The notes under the pieces were generated by a model. It had not been told where the DNA came from. It did no database searches and saw nothing but the letters and a program-made list of their open reading frames with translations. From a bacterium (lineage in GTDB: Bacteria; Hydrothermota; Tepidihabitantia; SM23-42; JAOAFX01), in contig DASVHD010000007.1 in the NCBI GenBank assembly GCA_036382775.1, positions 1-64,000 of the forward strand: a DNA stretch of 64,000 nt, written 5' to 3'. Made by a program: the position numbers and the translations under genes. Positions 9,045 through 18,234 of this stretch are shown here, one piece after another. How positions within the stretch are numbered: the stretch's first letter is position 1; every line of letters begins with the position of its first letter.

Positions 9045-9557
9045 ATGGACCTGAAAAAATACATCCGTGACGTCCCGGATTTTCCCCAAAAAGGCGTTAT
9101 ATTCAGGGATATTACCACGCTGATCAAGGAGCCGCAGGCTTTCAAATACGTCATTGATGCACTGGTAAAAAATTTTAAGAAAGAAAAGATCGATAAAATC
9201 GTTTCCGTAGAAGCGCGCGGATATATATTCGGCGGCGCCATGGCGTATAACCTGGGATGCGGGATCGTACCGGTGAGGAAAAAAGGCAAACTGCCGGCAG
9301 ATGTTATTAAACTGGAATATGACCTGGAGTACGGCAAGAACGTGATCGAGATCCATAAAGACAGTTTGAAAAAAGGTGAAAAGGTTTTGACTTTCGACGA
9401 CGTGCTCGCGACCGGCGGCACAATGCTCGCCACCTGCAAACTGGTGGAAATGCTGGGCGGAAAAGTTGTGGCTTGTTCATTTTTAGCGAATTTGACGTAT
9501 CTTAAAGGTTTTGAAAAACTTAAAGACTATAAGATCTTTTCAGTGGTAGAGTATTAA
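9045..9557 (+). CDS. apt: Adenine phosphoribosyltransferase
   Basis: Purine salvage: adenine plus PRPP gives AMP. 170 residues, the usual length. Visible blocks: IRDVPDFPQKGVIFRDITT (N terminus of Apt), VEARGYIFGGAMA, VPVRKKGKLP and the PRPP-binding motif VLTFDDVLATGGTM. Strong Shine-Dalgarno (aaaaaggag) before the ATG. Confidence 0.96.
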   Translation: MDLKKYIRDVPDFPQKGVIFRDITTLIKEPQAFKYVIDALVKNFKKEKIDKIVSVEARGYIFGGAMAYNLGCGIVPVRKKGKLPADVIKLEYDLEYGKNVIEIHKDSLKKGEKVLTFDDVLATGGTMLATCKLVEMLGGKVVACSFLANLTYLKGFEKLKDYKIFSVVEY

Positions 9558-9592
9558 AGACATTAAAGGTTTCGCCCTTTGTGGCGAAAATA

Positions 9593-9643
9593 CACCCCCT
9601 CCTTTTTCCTCCCCCCTCGAGGGGGAGGGTAAGGGTGAGGGGG
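9593..9643. repeat. C-rich/G-rich inverted repeat
   Basis: Copy of the dispersed cctcccccctcgaggggg-type palindrome (core ctcgag) directly upstream of the ribosome-binding site of the next gene. Near-identical core to the copy at 10893-10945 inside that gene. An open frame across it is an artefact. Confidence 0.8.
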
Positions 9644-9655
9644 AAGGAGGTTTCT

Positions 9656-11149
9656 ATGTATTTTATTACCGTTGTATTGTTGCTATCCTGGTCGCCTGCG
9701 GTAAATTTGAGCATACCCGGTGTCGATGATATGTATCCCCAGTCGGTCAGATGGCAGGCTGATCATACATGTTTGGTCTGGGAGTCGAATATCGGCGGTG
9801 ACTGGGAGATCTTTTCGAGGTTTTTAATTCCAAGTCTGCCATTGTACACCGATACATTCAGGATAACAAATAATACGGGCGACGATTATAATCCCGTTAT
9901 CGCGTATGATGAAGCAAGACAATGCTACTGGTGCGCCTGGATGGGTTTTGACAACACCCGTATGGATATCTTCATAAGCGATGGCGATTTGACTAACGGT
10001 TGGTCTGTCCCGACTCGGGTTACTAATGATTCGTCTTTTGATGCAGAGCCCTCGGTCTGTGTGATCCAGGACACGGTATGGTTGGCGTGGTACAAATGGA
10101 CAGGCCAAGCGTTTAATATATTTGCCGCTTATTATGACGGTTCGATATGGTCGCCACCCGTGTCCATTACAAATGACACGCTTGTAAACAATACGCGACC
10201 GAAAATAAATGGGCATTACGATCATCCGCTGGTCGTATGGGAAAAAAACGATGATATTTACTTCAGCGAATGTATTGCTGGCATCTGGCAAAGCCCCATG
10301 CCCGTTACAACAGATCCTGGATCCGACATGAAACCGGAGATTGCAGTACAGAGTTACCCGCTCGGTGGATCTGGATTTGCAGGCGCTTGGATATTCTGGT
10401 ACTCAGACCGGGACGGAAATTGTGAGATCTATTCGACGGCGATGGATACGTTTAGCGTAAATCGTCGAGTAACTTTCAATGATTCTTTGGATTACGCGCC
10501 AAGCCCGCTTGATTTTATAGCTTTAATAGGCCGTGGTGATCCAGCTTCTGTCGCGTTCAGTACGAGCAGAAACGGTGGTTCTGATATTTATACGCTATCT
10601 GGTTATTACGGCTGGGATACCGTTGCTGTTGATACGAATCCTTCGCAGGATATTTTGCCTTGCATGTCGGGCGGTGACTGGCGGATCTGGGTTTTCTGGC
10701 AGACCGACCGGAACGGCGACTGGGATATCTGCGGCAGCCAGATGTGGGTGGGAGGAGTGGAAGAGGGGGCGGGATACAGTGCAAGCAGTGAGGGATATAG
10801 TTTAGCTGCGCGCCCAAATCCCTTTACTAATCGGACTATCATTAAATTTCAAATTTCAAATGACAAATTACAAATGAATGCAAAAGATCAGACACACCCC
10901 CACCCTTTCCCTCCCCCCTCGAGGGGGAGGATTGAGGAGGGGGGGCGTGAACCGAAAGTATCGATGGCAATCTACGACGCGGCGGGTCGGACTGTTAAAG
11001 TATTTAACCATTTAACCATTCAACCAATTTATCAAATCATCTGGGACGGAACCGACGATCTTGGCAATCCCTTAACGCCGGGCGTGTATTTCTGTACTAT
11101 GCGCCAAGGAGGGCAGGCTGTAACAGTAAAATTGATAAAGACTGAATAA
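9656..11149 (+). CDS. Secreted beta-propeller-like protein with FlgD-type C-terminal domain
   Basis: Exported protein of 497 residues and unknown function. The start ATG has a strong Shine-Dalgarno (ggaagg-agg) and opens a signal peptide (MYFITVVLLLSWSPAVNLS). The body holds repeated blades with WE/D-x-I-x-S words (CLVWESNIGGDWEIFSR, WEKNDDIYFSE, YSDRDGNCEIYST, TDRNGDWDICG), resembling TolB/WD40-like propellers. The C terminus (NPFTNRTIIKF, IYDAAGRTVKVF, WDGTDDLGNPLTPGVYF) is the sorting/FlgD-like domain. That domain is interrupted by about 40 residues encoded by dispersed repeats (10848-10945 and about 11001-11036) that keep the frame. Confidence 0.8.
   Translation: MYFITVVLLLSWSPAVNLSIPGVDDMYPQSVRWQADHTCLVWESNIGGDWEIFSRFLIPSLPLYTDTFRITNNTGDDYNPVIAYDEARQCYWCAWMGFDNTRMDIFISDGDLTNGWSVPTRVTNDSSFDAEPSVCVIQDTVWLAWYKWTGQAFNIFAAYYDGSIWSPPVSITNDTLVNNTRPKINGHYDHPLVVWEKNDDIYFSECIAGIWQSPMPVTTDPGSDMKPEIAVQSYPLGGSGFAGAWIFWYSDRDGNCEIYSTAMDTFSVNRRVTFNDSLDYAPSPLDFIALIGRGDPASVAFSTSRNGGSDIYTLSGYYGWDTVAVDTNPSQDILPCMSGGDWRIWVFWQTDRNGDWDICGSQMWVGGVEEGAGYSASSEGYSLAARPNPFTNRTIIKFQISNDKLQMNAKDQTHPHPFPPPSRGRIEEGGREPKVSMAIYDAAGRTVKVFNHLTIQPIYQIIWDGTDDLGNPLTPGVYFCTMRQGGQAVTVKLIKTE
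10848..10945. repeat. Two dispersed repeats inserted in frame inside a coding sequence
   Basis: Bases 10848-10880 are the AT-rich caaatttcaaat-type repeat and 10893-10945 the C-rich/G-rich palindrome, both otherwise found between genes. Translated they give a Pro/Arg-rich linker (HPHPFPPPSRGR) splitting the FlgD-like domain between its first strand (TIIKFQIS) and second strand (KVSMAIYDAAG). The frame stays open to the normal end of the domain. Confidence 0.8.
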
Positions 11150-11166
11150 AGAAAACTAGCTGTACA

Positions 11167-11194
11167 TTGACACAGCGTGTCTTCTGAATAGTAT
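11167..11194 (+). promoter_or_regulatory. Promoter of uvrA
   Basis: TTGACA (11167-11172), 16-nt spacer, TAGTAT (11189-11194), then 6 nt to the ATG at 11201. Predicted leaderless start. No LexA-like box was recognised. Confidence 0.65.
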
Positions 11195-11200
11195 TACCCC

Positions 11201-14020
11201 ATGGCTGATGCTGGCGATGGCATTTTAGTCAAGGGCGCGCGCGTCCACAACCTTAAAAATATCGACGTTTTCATACCCCGCAACAAGCTGGTGGTAATAA
11301 CGGGCATTTCCGGTTCGGGTAAGTCATCGCTTGCCTTTGACACACTGTACGCTGAGGGGCAGAGGCGCTACGTGGAATCACTGTCCGCGTACGCCCGGCA
11401 GTTCCTGGGCATGATGGATAAACCCGATCTCGACGAGATCTCCGGGCTGTCGCCCGCGATCGCGATCCAACAGAGGACCGCTTCCAAGAACCCCAGGTCG
11501 ACCGTGGGTACGGTCACCGAGATATATGACTATTTAAGGGTGCTCTTCGCCCGCGTGGGCACGCCCTATTGCTATAATTGCGGAAGAAAGATCGAGTCGC
11601 AGACCGTTGACCAGATAGTGGACGCGATATCAAAACATGCCGAAGGCACCAGGGTCGAGATCCTCGCGCCGGTCGTCCGGGGTCGCAAGGGCGAATACAA
11701 GGAGCTCCTGACAAAGTTAAAACGCCGCGGTTACGTGCGCTGCCGCGTTGACGGTAAGATATATGACATTGAACAGGTGCCGGATCTCGAGCGTTATAAA
11801 AAGCACGACATCGAGATCATCATTGACCGCCTGGTGATCAAGGATGGGATGAGAAAACGGCTGGCAGACTCGGTCGAAATGGGATTGCGAGAAGGCGAAG
11901 GGATCCTGGTTGTGGTGTTTGATTCCAAAGAAGAGGTAATATTCAGTCAGAAACTTGCCTGCGTCCATTGCGGGATCAGTTACCCTGAACTATCGCCCAG
12001 GATGTTCTCGTTCAACTCTCCCTACGGCGCCTGCGAAACGTGCGACGGTTTGGGTGCGAAGATGGAGATCGATCCCTTGAGAGTGGTCAAGGACGATCGG
12101 CTTGCCATCTCGGCCGGAGCGATCGAGCCTTACGGCATGCCGAGCACCTGGCGTAATGCCATGCTGCAGGGCTTAAGCCGGAAATACAAATTCAGTCTTG
12201 ATACGCCCTATCGGAAACTGCCCGAGGAAATAAAGGAGATAATCCTGCACGGCAGCGAAGTGCCTATCGATATCCAGTATGTCAGGAAAGACGGTTCGGG
12301 CCGCGGTGAGTTCAAGGAAACATTTGAGGGCGTGATCCCGGAACTGATGAGGCGCTACCGGGAGACCACTTCGCAGATGATAAGGCAGGAGATCGAAGAT
12401 TACATGATCATTACGCCCTGCCCGACATGTGAAGGCAGGCGTCTGAAACCGGAAAGCCTTTCAGTGAAGATCGGCACCCATAATATATCACATGTAACCA
12501 GGTTTTCCGTCAAAGAAGCGCTTGCTTTTTTTAAAAAATTGGATCTTACATCGAAACAAAGGGCGGTTGCCGGCGAGATCATCAAGGAAATCATGAGGAG
12601 GCTTCAGTTCCTCAATTCGGTCGGACTTGATTACCTGACACTCGACCGCAAGACCGATTCCCTTGCCGGCGGCGAGGAGCAGCGGGTCAGACTGGCAACG
12701 CAGATCGGGTCGGGTCTGGTCGGCGTTCTATATATTCTCGACGAACCGTCGATCGGCCTGCACCAGCGGGACAACCGGCGGCTGCTGGACACGCTCGAGC
12801 ACCTGCGCGATATCGGCAATACAGTCCTGATCGTGGAACATGACGCCGAGACCATGCACAGCGCCGACTATATCATCGACCTCGGACCTGGAGCGGGCGA
12901 GGCGGGCGGTTACGTCGTCGCCACGGGCACGCCGGCAGAGATCACAAAAAACAAAAGATCGATCACCGGGCTGTATCTTGCCGGGGTGAACAAGATCGAA
13001 ATACCGCGAGCCCGGCGTCAGCCGCAGAAAAACAGCCTGGTCATTAAGGGGGCGAAGGCTAATAATCTTAAAGCTATCGATGTGGAGATACCTTTGGGTA
13101 TATTCGTTTGCGTGACCGGCGTTTCGGGCTCGGGTAAATCCACGCTTGTTGTGGACACTCTATACCAGGCGCTGGCGTGCGAATATTACGGCTCGAAATA
13201 TCCGGTTGGGGAGCATTCAAGGATAAACGGGCTGCAACTAATCGATAAGGTCGTGAATATAGACCAGTCGCCGATCGGCCGGACCCCGCGATCTAATCCT
13301 GCGACTTACACCGGCGCCTTCACGCCGATCCGTGATCTTTTCGCGTCCCTGCCCGAATCCAAAGTAAGGGGGTATGGCGTAGGCCGGTTTTCTTTCAATG
13401 TTCCCGGAGGCCGTTGCGAGCAGTGCGAAGGCGGCGGTATCCTGTGGATCGAGATGCATTTCCTGCCCGATGTTCATATCACTTGCGATGCCTGCCAGGG
13501 CAAACGCTTCAACCGCGAAACCTTGGATATAAAATATAAGGGGAAAAATATCAGCGAAGTCCTGAACATGTCAGTGACCGAGGCCCTGGATTTTTTCAAG
13601 AATATTCCCCAAATCAAGAGAAAGCTGCAGTTATTGTTCGATGTCGGGCTTGGTTATATCAAGCTTGGACAGTCGGCGACGACTTTATCCGGCGGTGAAG
13701 CTCAGCGTATAAAGCTAGCCAAGGAGCTCGCCAAGATCGCCACGGGAAAGACGCTGTACATCCTGGACGAGCCGACTACGGGCTTGCACTTCGAGGACGT
13801 AAAACTCCTCCTGGGTGTCCTGAACCGCCTGGTCGACAAGGGCAATACCGTCATTGTCATCGAGCACAACCTCGAGGTAATCAAGTGCGCGGACTGGATA
13901 ATCGACCTTGGTCCTGAAGGCGGGGATGAGGGCGGGGAGGTCGTCTGCACCGGCACGCCCGAGCAGGTCGCAAGACACGCAAGTTCCTATACAGGGCAGT
14001 TTCTTAAAGAAATCCTATAG
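11201..14020 (+). CDS. uvrA: Excinuclease ABC subunit A
   Basis: DNA-damage recognition ATPase of nucleotide excision repair, 939 residues. Two ABC modules: Walker [10 protein letters not shown] near the N terminus and GVSGSGKST after the midpoint; signatures [13 protein letters not shown] and [13 protein letters not shown]; Walker B/D-loop [15 protein letters not shown] and [15 protein letters not shown]. Zinc-binding Cys pairs are visible (CYNCGRK, CVHCGIS/CETC and [15 protein letters not shown]). Monocistronic with its own promoter. Confidence 0.97.
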   Translation: MADAGDGILVKGARVHNLKNIDVFIPRNKLVVITGISGSGKSSLAFDTLYAEGQRRYVESLSAYARQFLGMMDKPDLDEISGLSPAIAIQQRTASKNPRSTVGTVTEIYDYLRVLFARVGTPYCYNCGRKIESQTVDQIVDAISKHAEGTRVEILAPVVRGRKGEYKELLTKLKRRGYVRCRVDGKIYDIEQVPDLERYKKHDIEIIIDRLVIKDGMRKRLADSVEMGLREGEGILVVVFDSKEEVIFSQKLACVHCGISYPELSPRMFSFNSPYGACETCDGLGAKMEIDPLRVVKDDRLAISAGAIEPYGMPSTWRNAMLQGLSRKYKFSLDTPYRKLPEEIKEIILHGSEVPIDIQYVRKDGSGRGEFKETFEGVIPELMRRYRETTSQMIRQEIEDYMIITPCPTCEGRRLKPESLSVKIGTHNISHVTRFSVKEALAFFKKLDLTSKQRAVAGEIIKEIMRRLQFLNSVGLDYLTLDRKTDSLAGGEEQRVRLATQIGSGLVGVLYILDEPSIGLHQRDNRRLLDTLEHLRDIGNTVLIVEHDAETMHSADYIIDLGPGAGEAGGYVVATGTPAEITKNKRSITGLYLAGVNKIEIPRARRQPQKNSLVIKGAKANNLKAIDVEIPLGIFVCVTGVSGSGKSTLVVDTLYQALACEYYGSKYPVGEHSRINGLQLIDKVVNIDQSPIGRTPRSNPATYTGAFTPIRDLFASLPESKVRGYGVGRFSFNVPGGRCEQCEGGGILWIEMHFLPDVHITCDACQGKRFNRETLDIKYKGKNISEVLNMSVTEALDFFKNIPQIKRKLQLLFDVGLGYIKLGQSATTLSGGEAQRIKLAKELAKIATGKTLYILDEPTTGLHFEDVKLLLGVLNRLVDKGNTVIVIEHNLEVIKCADWIIDLGPEGGDEGGEVVCTGTPEQVARHASSYTGQFLKEIL

Positions 14021-14210
14021 ATAACTGAATAATTATGTAATTATGTAACTACGTAATTAACGGATAAAGATCAAACCTTTGAATTGTTTAATTACATAAT
14101 AACATAATTACCAGTAACCTAATTACCATTTACTGCCTTTTAGGGATAGTATTGTTTTATAAAAGCCTCACGGCTTAAATCCCAAGGGACGAAAGGAAAA
14201 AGGGATAGTA
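14021..14210. repeat. AT-rich inverted repeat and short direct repeat
   Basis: Bases 14032-14115 form a long imperfect palindrome: words aattatgtaatta on the left face aattacataataacataatt on the right. Then a 13-base direct repeat agggatagtattg (14142-14154 and 14201-14213, 59 bp apart) brackets a short hairpin (aagcc tcac ggctt); the second copy runs into the -35 of the tRNA-Val promoter. No gene. Confidence 0.6.
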
Positions 14211-14238
14211 TTGACTTTGTCCGCTTTTTCAATAGAAT
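14211..14238 (+). promoter_or_regulatory. Promoter of tRNA-Val
   Basis: TTGACT (14211-14216), 16-nt spacer, TAGAAT (14233-14238). The tRNA starts about 50 nt after the predicted transcription start, leaving a 5' leader that includes the hairpin ggagc-gaa-gctcc just before the acceptor stem. Confidence 0.6.
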
Positions 14239-14294
14239 ATGTCATGCTACGATCAGTTGTAAGCTATAAGCAATTAACCGGAGCGAAGCTCCCC

Positions 14295-14370
14295 GGGCGG
14301 TTAGCTCAGCCTTGGTTAGAGCATCTGCTTGACATGCAGAAGGTCGCTGGTTCAAGTCCAGTACCGCCCA
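14295..14370 (+). tRNA. tRNA-Val (anticodon GAC)
   Basis: Cloverleaf with acceptor stem gggcggt / accgccc, D-arm gctc / gagc, anticodon stem tctgc / gcaga with loop ttgacat (anticodon GAC), T-arm around ttcaagt, discriminator A at 14370. CCA is not encoded. Confidence 0.95.
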
Positions 14371-14394
14371 TAGTTAACACAGTTTATCGTTTTT

Positions 14395-14520
14395 CGTTGA
14401 AGGGCATCGATGCTGGTATCGTCATAGGGCATAGATAAATGATTCAGAACGATAAACGTAAAACGAATAACCATACGGGCAGCGACGCCGTACAGCGAAT
14501 AACGATTTGCGTGTTTTATA
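14395..14520. repeat. Dispersed repeat with ataacg words upstream of a gene
   Basis: Contains gataaacgtaaaacgaata, accatacgggcagcgacgccgtacagc and gaataacgat: the same word set as at 6675-6800 and 20685-20808. No coding potential. It lies immediately before the zinc-ribbon protein gene. Confidence 0.45.
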
Positions 14521-14527
14521 GGTCCCA

Positions 14528-15232
14528 ATGGACGAGACTCTCGAGATCCTGGTAAAGATCCAAAGTCTGACCGAGGAGATCAGAGAGACCACTGCTGAAT
14601 TCGACGGCATACCCTTAAAGATCGCCAAGCTGGAAAAAGAGATAGAAAAAGCCAACGCGTCGTTTGCGGATAAGAAGAACCGCATTCAGGAGATCAAGAA
14701 GACATACAAGATGAAGGAAGGGGATATTGCCGAGAACGAGGAAAAGGCGAAAAAGCTCAACCAGCAAGTGTTCTCGGTCAAGACCAACGAAGAGTACCGG
14801 GCGATCCTGAGCGAGATCGAATTTTTAAAGCAAAACAACAAAAAAACCGAAGATGAAATGATGAAGCTGCTGGAGGAAGAAGATCAGTTGAAAAGAGAGA
14901 TCGACAAGTACGAGCGCGAGACAAAGGAATATGTCGGCAAGAGAAACAACGAGATCGAGGCACTGAAAAAAAAGAGCCTGGAGCTCGAGGAAAAGAAAAA
15001 GATCGCTTCCTATGCATACGAGGATGATCTTAAGAAGCTGCCTGTGGACGTAAGAAAGGTCTATGAGCGCATTGCCAAGGCCCGGGGGAACGCGATCTGC
15101 CTTGTGACCGACAATACCTGCACCGGATGCTACGCGAACCTGACGCACCAATTCTTAAATGATTTGAAAAAGCGTGACCGGATCATATTATGCGAAAGCT
15201 GCGGCCGCATCCTTATCCATCGTCGAAAATAA
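14528..15232 (+). CDS. Coiled-coil protein with C4 zinc ribbon (DUF164 type)
   Basis: 234 residues, mostly Lys/Glu-rich heptads forming a long helical hairpin (about residues 15-165), followed by a zinc ribbon with two Cys pairs (TCTGCYANL and CESCGRI). This matches the widespread C4-type zinc-ribbon family, often next to RNase H or YqfO-like genes; a nucleic-acid or ribosome-associated role has been suggested but is not established. It precedes the RNase H gene by 46 bp, the usual association. Confidence 0.8.
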   Translation: MDETLEILVKIQSLTEEIRETTAEFDGIPLKIAKLEKEIEKANASFADKKNRIQEIKKTYKMKEGDIAENEEKAKKLNQQVFSVKTNEEYRAILSEIEFLKQNNKKTEDEMMKLLEEEDQLKREIDKYERETKEYVGKRNNEIEALKKKSLELEEKKKIASYAYEDDLKKLPVDVRKVYERIAKARGNAICLVTDNTCTGCYANLTHQFLNDLKKRDRIILCESCGRILIHRRK

Positions 15233-15278
15233 AAAACATTCAGGTCATATAGCATAAAAGGAGCGATCTAAACCGCCC

Positions 15279-15740
15279 ATGATGCCTTCCAGACTTGTTA
15301 TCTATGTCGACGGGTCTTCGCGGGGCAATCCCGGTCCCGCCGGGATCGGCGTGGCGGTCTTTGACGCCGATGATAAAGAACCGGAGGCTCCGCGGTTCGA
15401 ATTTTCAAGATCCATCGGTAACGCGACCAACAACGTCGCCGAGTACGAGGCTCTGCTTTATGCCCTGAAATGGCTGGTCGAGACCAAACCGGTCCAGGCG
15501 GTGATCAACGTGGATTCAGAGCTGGTCTACAAACAAGTGTTCGGCGAGTACCGGATCAAGGTCAGTCATATCGTTCATCTCGTCAACCGCGTAAGGAATC
15601 TGCTCAGCCAGGCAAAGAACACGTCGATCCGGCTTATCCCTCGCGAGGAAAATAATTACGCCAACCGCCTGGCCCAGAAGGTCACCAAGGAAGAGGTTAA
15701 AAACGCAAAAAAGAAGAAAGCCCTGGACAACGGAGCATAG
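15279..15740 (+). CDS. rnhA: RNase HI-like ribonuclease
   Basis: 153-residue RNase H-fold protein of the short bacterial/archaeal-like type. Acidic catalytic residues are visible: Asp in IYVDGSSRGNPGPAG, Glu in NNVAEYEALLYAL, Asp in NVDSELVYKQ and the final acidic/Asn region EENNYANRLA. Expected to cut RNA in RNA-DNA hybrids. Two adjacent ATGs (15279 and 15282) cannot be separated. It is 3 bp before the TrkH-like gene. Confidence 0.88.
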   Translation: MMPSRLVIYVDGSSRGNPGPAGIGVAVFDADDKEPEAPRFEFSRSIGNATNNVAEYEALLYALKWLVETKPVQAVINVDSELVYKQVFGEYRIKVSHIVHLVNRVRNLLSQAKNTSIRLIPREENNYANRLAQKVTKEEVKNAKKKKALDNGA

Positions 15741-15743
15741 TTA

Positions 15744-17090
15744 ATGAGAGATACATCGATCCTGAACCCCGCGCGTTTCGTGGTGATCGGCTACCTGGGC
15801 CTGATCACGATCGGAGCCGTTCTGCTGCTCATGCCCTTTGCCTCTCGCAGCTTGTCGCTGATCGATGCGTTTTATACGACCACTTCAGCGGTATGCGTTA
15901 CCGGGTTGATCGTCAAAGATACCGCCCTTGATTTCACGATCTACGGCAAACTGATCATCCTCTGTTTGATCCAGATCGGCGGGATCGGGTACATGACCAT
16001 TTCTACGGCTTTTTTCTACTTTTTGAGCGGCAAGATATCGCTGCGCGACCGGCTGCTGTTCAAAGAATCGGCGAATCTGCTGACTTACGACAGTATGGGC
16101 AGGCTGGCATGGCGGATATTCAGGATCACCGTGATCGCCGAGTTGGTGGGCGCCGTCTTGCTTTATATATCCTTTGTCCAGAAATTCCCGCCGGTACAGG
16201 CCGCCGGTCATGCCCTGTTCCATTCGATCTCCGCATTCTGCAATGCCGGGTTTTCAACGTTCTCCAATAACCTCGTGGAGTGTTCGGATATCCTGGCCGC
16301 ACCCATCGTGATCGCGCTGCTGATAATCGTCGGCGGGATCGGTTTTATCGTCATCTCGGACCTTTACCTCGTGCTGATAAAAAAGGCAAGAAGGGGATTG
16401 GCCCTCCACACGAAGATCGTGCTGCGCACTACGTTACTGCTGATCGCGGCCGGTACGTGTTTCATCCTGTTGTATGAAGGGCCGCGCAGTTTGTCCCATT
16501 ACACGTTCTGGGAAAAGCTGGTTCATTCGTTCTTCCAGTCGGTGACGCCAAGGACAGCTGGCTATAACACGGTCTCGATCGGACTTTTTTCACCGATCAC
16601 CCTGGTAATGATAATCGTCTTGATGTACATCGGCGCCTCACCGGGCGGAACCGGCGGCGGCGTTAAGACCTCGACATTCGTACTGCTGCTGATGTGGATC
16701 AAAGGGCTGTTTTTAGGCCGGTATGATGACGATGTCATGATCATGAAAAAAAGGATACCAAAGGAACAGGCGTGGCGGGCAGCATCGGTCGCAATATCAG
16801 CGGCTATTCTTATTTTTATTGCCTTTGTAATCATTGTTTTGCTTGAAAAATCGACACTTTTAGGAATTGTCTTTGAGATCGTTTCCGCTTTCGGCACTGT
16901 CGGTTTATCAGTAGGTTCACCATTGAACCCGCTATGCAGTCTGTCCTTTGATTTTACATGGATCAGCAAACTAATGATCATATTGGTCATGGTGGCAGGC
17001 AAAGTAGGCACAATTACCCTGAGCAACGCGCTTATAAAACCAAGGGTCATGGAATTTCAATATCCCAAGGAACCTATCATAGTCGGATAA
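15744..17090 (+). CDS. Trk/Ktr-type potassium uptake membrane subunit
   Basis: 448-residue inner-membrane K+ transporter subunit. Four pore-loop repeats with selectivity-filter Gly are visible: TTSAVCVTGL, SAFCNAGFS, TPRTAGYNT and SAFGTVGLS, separated by paired hydrophobic helices. The short length is closer to KtrB than to TrkH. The regulatory RCK subunit lies downstream at 17264 behind its own promoter. Confidence 0.92.
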   Translation: MRDTSILNPARFVVIGYLGLITIGAVLLLMPFASRSLSLIDAFYTTTSAVCVTGLIVKDTALDFTIYGKLIILCLIQIGGIGYMTISTAFFYFLSGKISLRDRLLFKESANLLTYDSMGRLAWRIFRITVIAELVGAVLLYISFVQKFPPVQAAGHALFHSISAFCNAGFSTFSNNLVECSDILAAPIVIALLIIVGGIGFIVISDLYLVLIKKARRGLALHTKIVLRTTLLLIAAGTCFILLYEGPRSLSHYTFWEKLVHSFFQSVTPRTAGYNTVSIGLFSPITLVMIIVLMYIGASPGGTGGGVKTSTFVLLLMWIKGLFLGRYDDDVMIMKKRIPKEQAWRAASVAISAAILIFIAFVIIVLLEKSTLLGIVFEIVSAFGTVGLSVGSPLNPLCSLSFDFTWISKLMIILVMVAGKVGTITLSNALIKPRVMEFQYPKEPIIVG

Positions 17091-17108
17091 CTCATAGTCG
17101 GCTCCGTA

Positions 17109-17136
17109 TTGACTTTTATAGATATTTGTGTATAAT
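17109..17136 (+). promoter_or_regulatory. Promoter between the two potassium-uptake genes
   Basis: TTGACT (17109-17114), 16-nt spacer, perfect TATAAT (17131-17136). The predicted start falls on or next to the ATG at 17142 of a 30-codon open frame, about 120 nt before the RCK gene. Confidence 0.7.
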
Positions 17137-17141
17137 CGCAT

Positions 17142-17234
17142 ATGGCAAAAATAATGTTCGAATATACATACCTGTCTGAGTATAATCAGACCGGCGATTC
17201 ATTAAACACAGCCGCCAAACCAGTTAACGGATAA
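17142..17234 (+). CDS. Possible leaderless 30-residue leader ORF
   Basis: ATG 5 nt after a perfect TATAAT, 30 codons, TAA at 17232-17234, 29 bp before the RCK gene. The peptide starts MAKIMFEYTYLSEYNQ and has no recognisable domain. Its placement mirrors the leaderless starts of genuine genes in the window, but length alone gives little support; it may only be a 5' untranslated region. Confidence 0.3.
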   Translation: MAKIMFEYTYLSEYNQTGDSLNTAAKPVNG

Positions 17235-17263
17235 CAAAAACAACCAAAAAAAGAGATGAAATC

Positions 17264-17950
17264 ATGAGACAATTTGTCGTTATAGGTCTAGGTCGGTTCG
17301 GGTCGAGCATTGCCAGGGTTTTGAGCGAAAAGGGTTTTCAGGTTTTAGCCATTGACCGGGTAGAGGAAAAAGTACGTGAGGTGCAGGACCTGGTCTCCCA
17401 GTCCATCGTTATGGACGCGACCGATGAAAAAGGATTGAAGGAACTGGGTATTAAGGACTTCGATTCGGCGATCGTGAGCATGGGGGAAAATATCGAAGAC
17501 AGCATAATGATCACGCTGCTGCTTAAGGACCTGGGGATAAAACAGGTCATCGTGAAAGCGCATAACGAGTTGCATGCCAAGATCCTTCAGAAGGTCGGCG
17601 CCGACAAGATCGTTTTCCCAGAAAAGGAAATGGGTGAAAAGCTGGCCGAAAGTCTCGCCAGCCCAAAAATCTTCGACTTCATTGAGTTGTCGACCGAGTA
17701 CGGGATCCTGGAAATAGTATCACCCAAAAAGTTGTGTGACAAGACACTGGGAGAACTTAAGCTAAGAGAAAAATACGCGATAAGCGTTATCGCGATCAAG
17801 CGCAAGGTTCCGTATACCAAACCTGACGGGACCCCGGATTTCCAGGAAGAGATCATAATCGGTCCAGGCGGGTTGGATGAGATACAGCCCGGAGATATAT
17901 TGATCCTTCTCGGAAAATACAAGGATCTTAATAAAATAGAAAAGTTATGA
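17264..17950 (+). CDS. RCK/TrkA-type regulator of potassium uptake
   Basis: 228-residue cytosolic gating subunit. N-terminal NAD(H)/nucleotide-binding Rossmann part (VIGLGRFGSSIARVL, acidic end at VLAIDR, then VMDATDEKGLKELG), followed by a TrkA-C domain (about residues 140-228; PGDILILLG near the end). Works with the pore subunit encoded just upstream. Its last codons overlap the next gene by ATGA. Confidence 0.92.
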   Translation: MRQFVVIGLGRFGSSIARVLSEKGFQVLAIDRVEEKVREVQDLVSQSIVMDATDEKGLKELGIKDFDSAIVSMGENIEDSIMITLLLKDLGIKQVIVKAHNELHAKILQKVGADKIVFPEKEMGEKLAESLASPKIFDFIELSTEYGILEIVSPKKLCDKTLGELKLREKYAISVIAIKRKVPYTKPDGTPDFQEEIIIGPGGLDEIQPGDILILLGKYKDLNKIEKL

Positions 17951-18216
17951 AAAAAACCCATAAGCACAGTTTCGAAGAAATGCTTGAGCTCGGTGAATTC
18001 TATATTATCAGCCAGAAATACGAAGAAGCGATAAAGATCTTCCGGAAAGCTGAAAAGGTGCGTAACCTTGAGCCGAAACTGTACTATGACCTCGGTGTCG
18101 CTTACGAGGCGCTGAACGAACGGGACAAGGCGATCACATCATTCCGCCAGGCGCTTTCCCTGGATGCCAAATACAAGGCAGCCCAGGAGCACCTGGCAAA
18201 ACTGGTCGGTCAATAG
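17947..18216 (+). CDS. Small TPR protein
   Basis: 89 residues forming about two tetratricopeptide repeats (LYYDLGVAYEALNERDKAIT and the preceding QKYEEAIKIFRKAEKV). Probably a protein-protein adaptor; partner unknown. ATGA overlap with the RCK gene implies coupled translation. Confidence 0.75.
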   Translation: MKKTHKHSFEEMLELGEFYIISQKYEEAIKIFRKAEKVRNLEPKLYYDLGVAYEALNERDKAITSFRQALSLDAKYKAAQEHLAKLVGQ

Positions 18217-18234
18217 CCTGACGACCGCTTACAC

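Noticed and set aside
14142-14213. Possible riboswitch before tRNA-Val
   Set aside because: The aagcc-tcac-ggctt hairpin and nearby words match no riboswitch class I can name, and the segment lies upstream of the promoter, so it would not be in that transcript.
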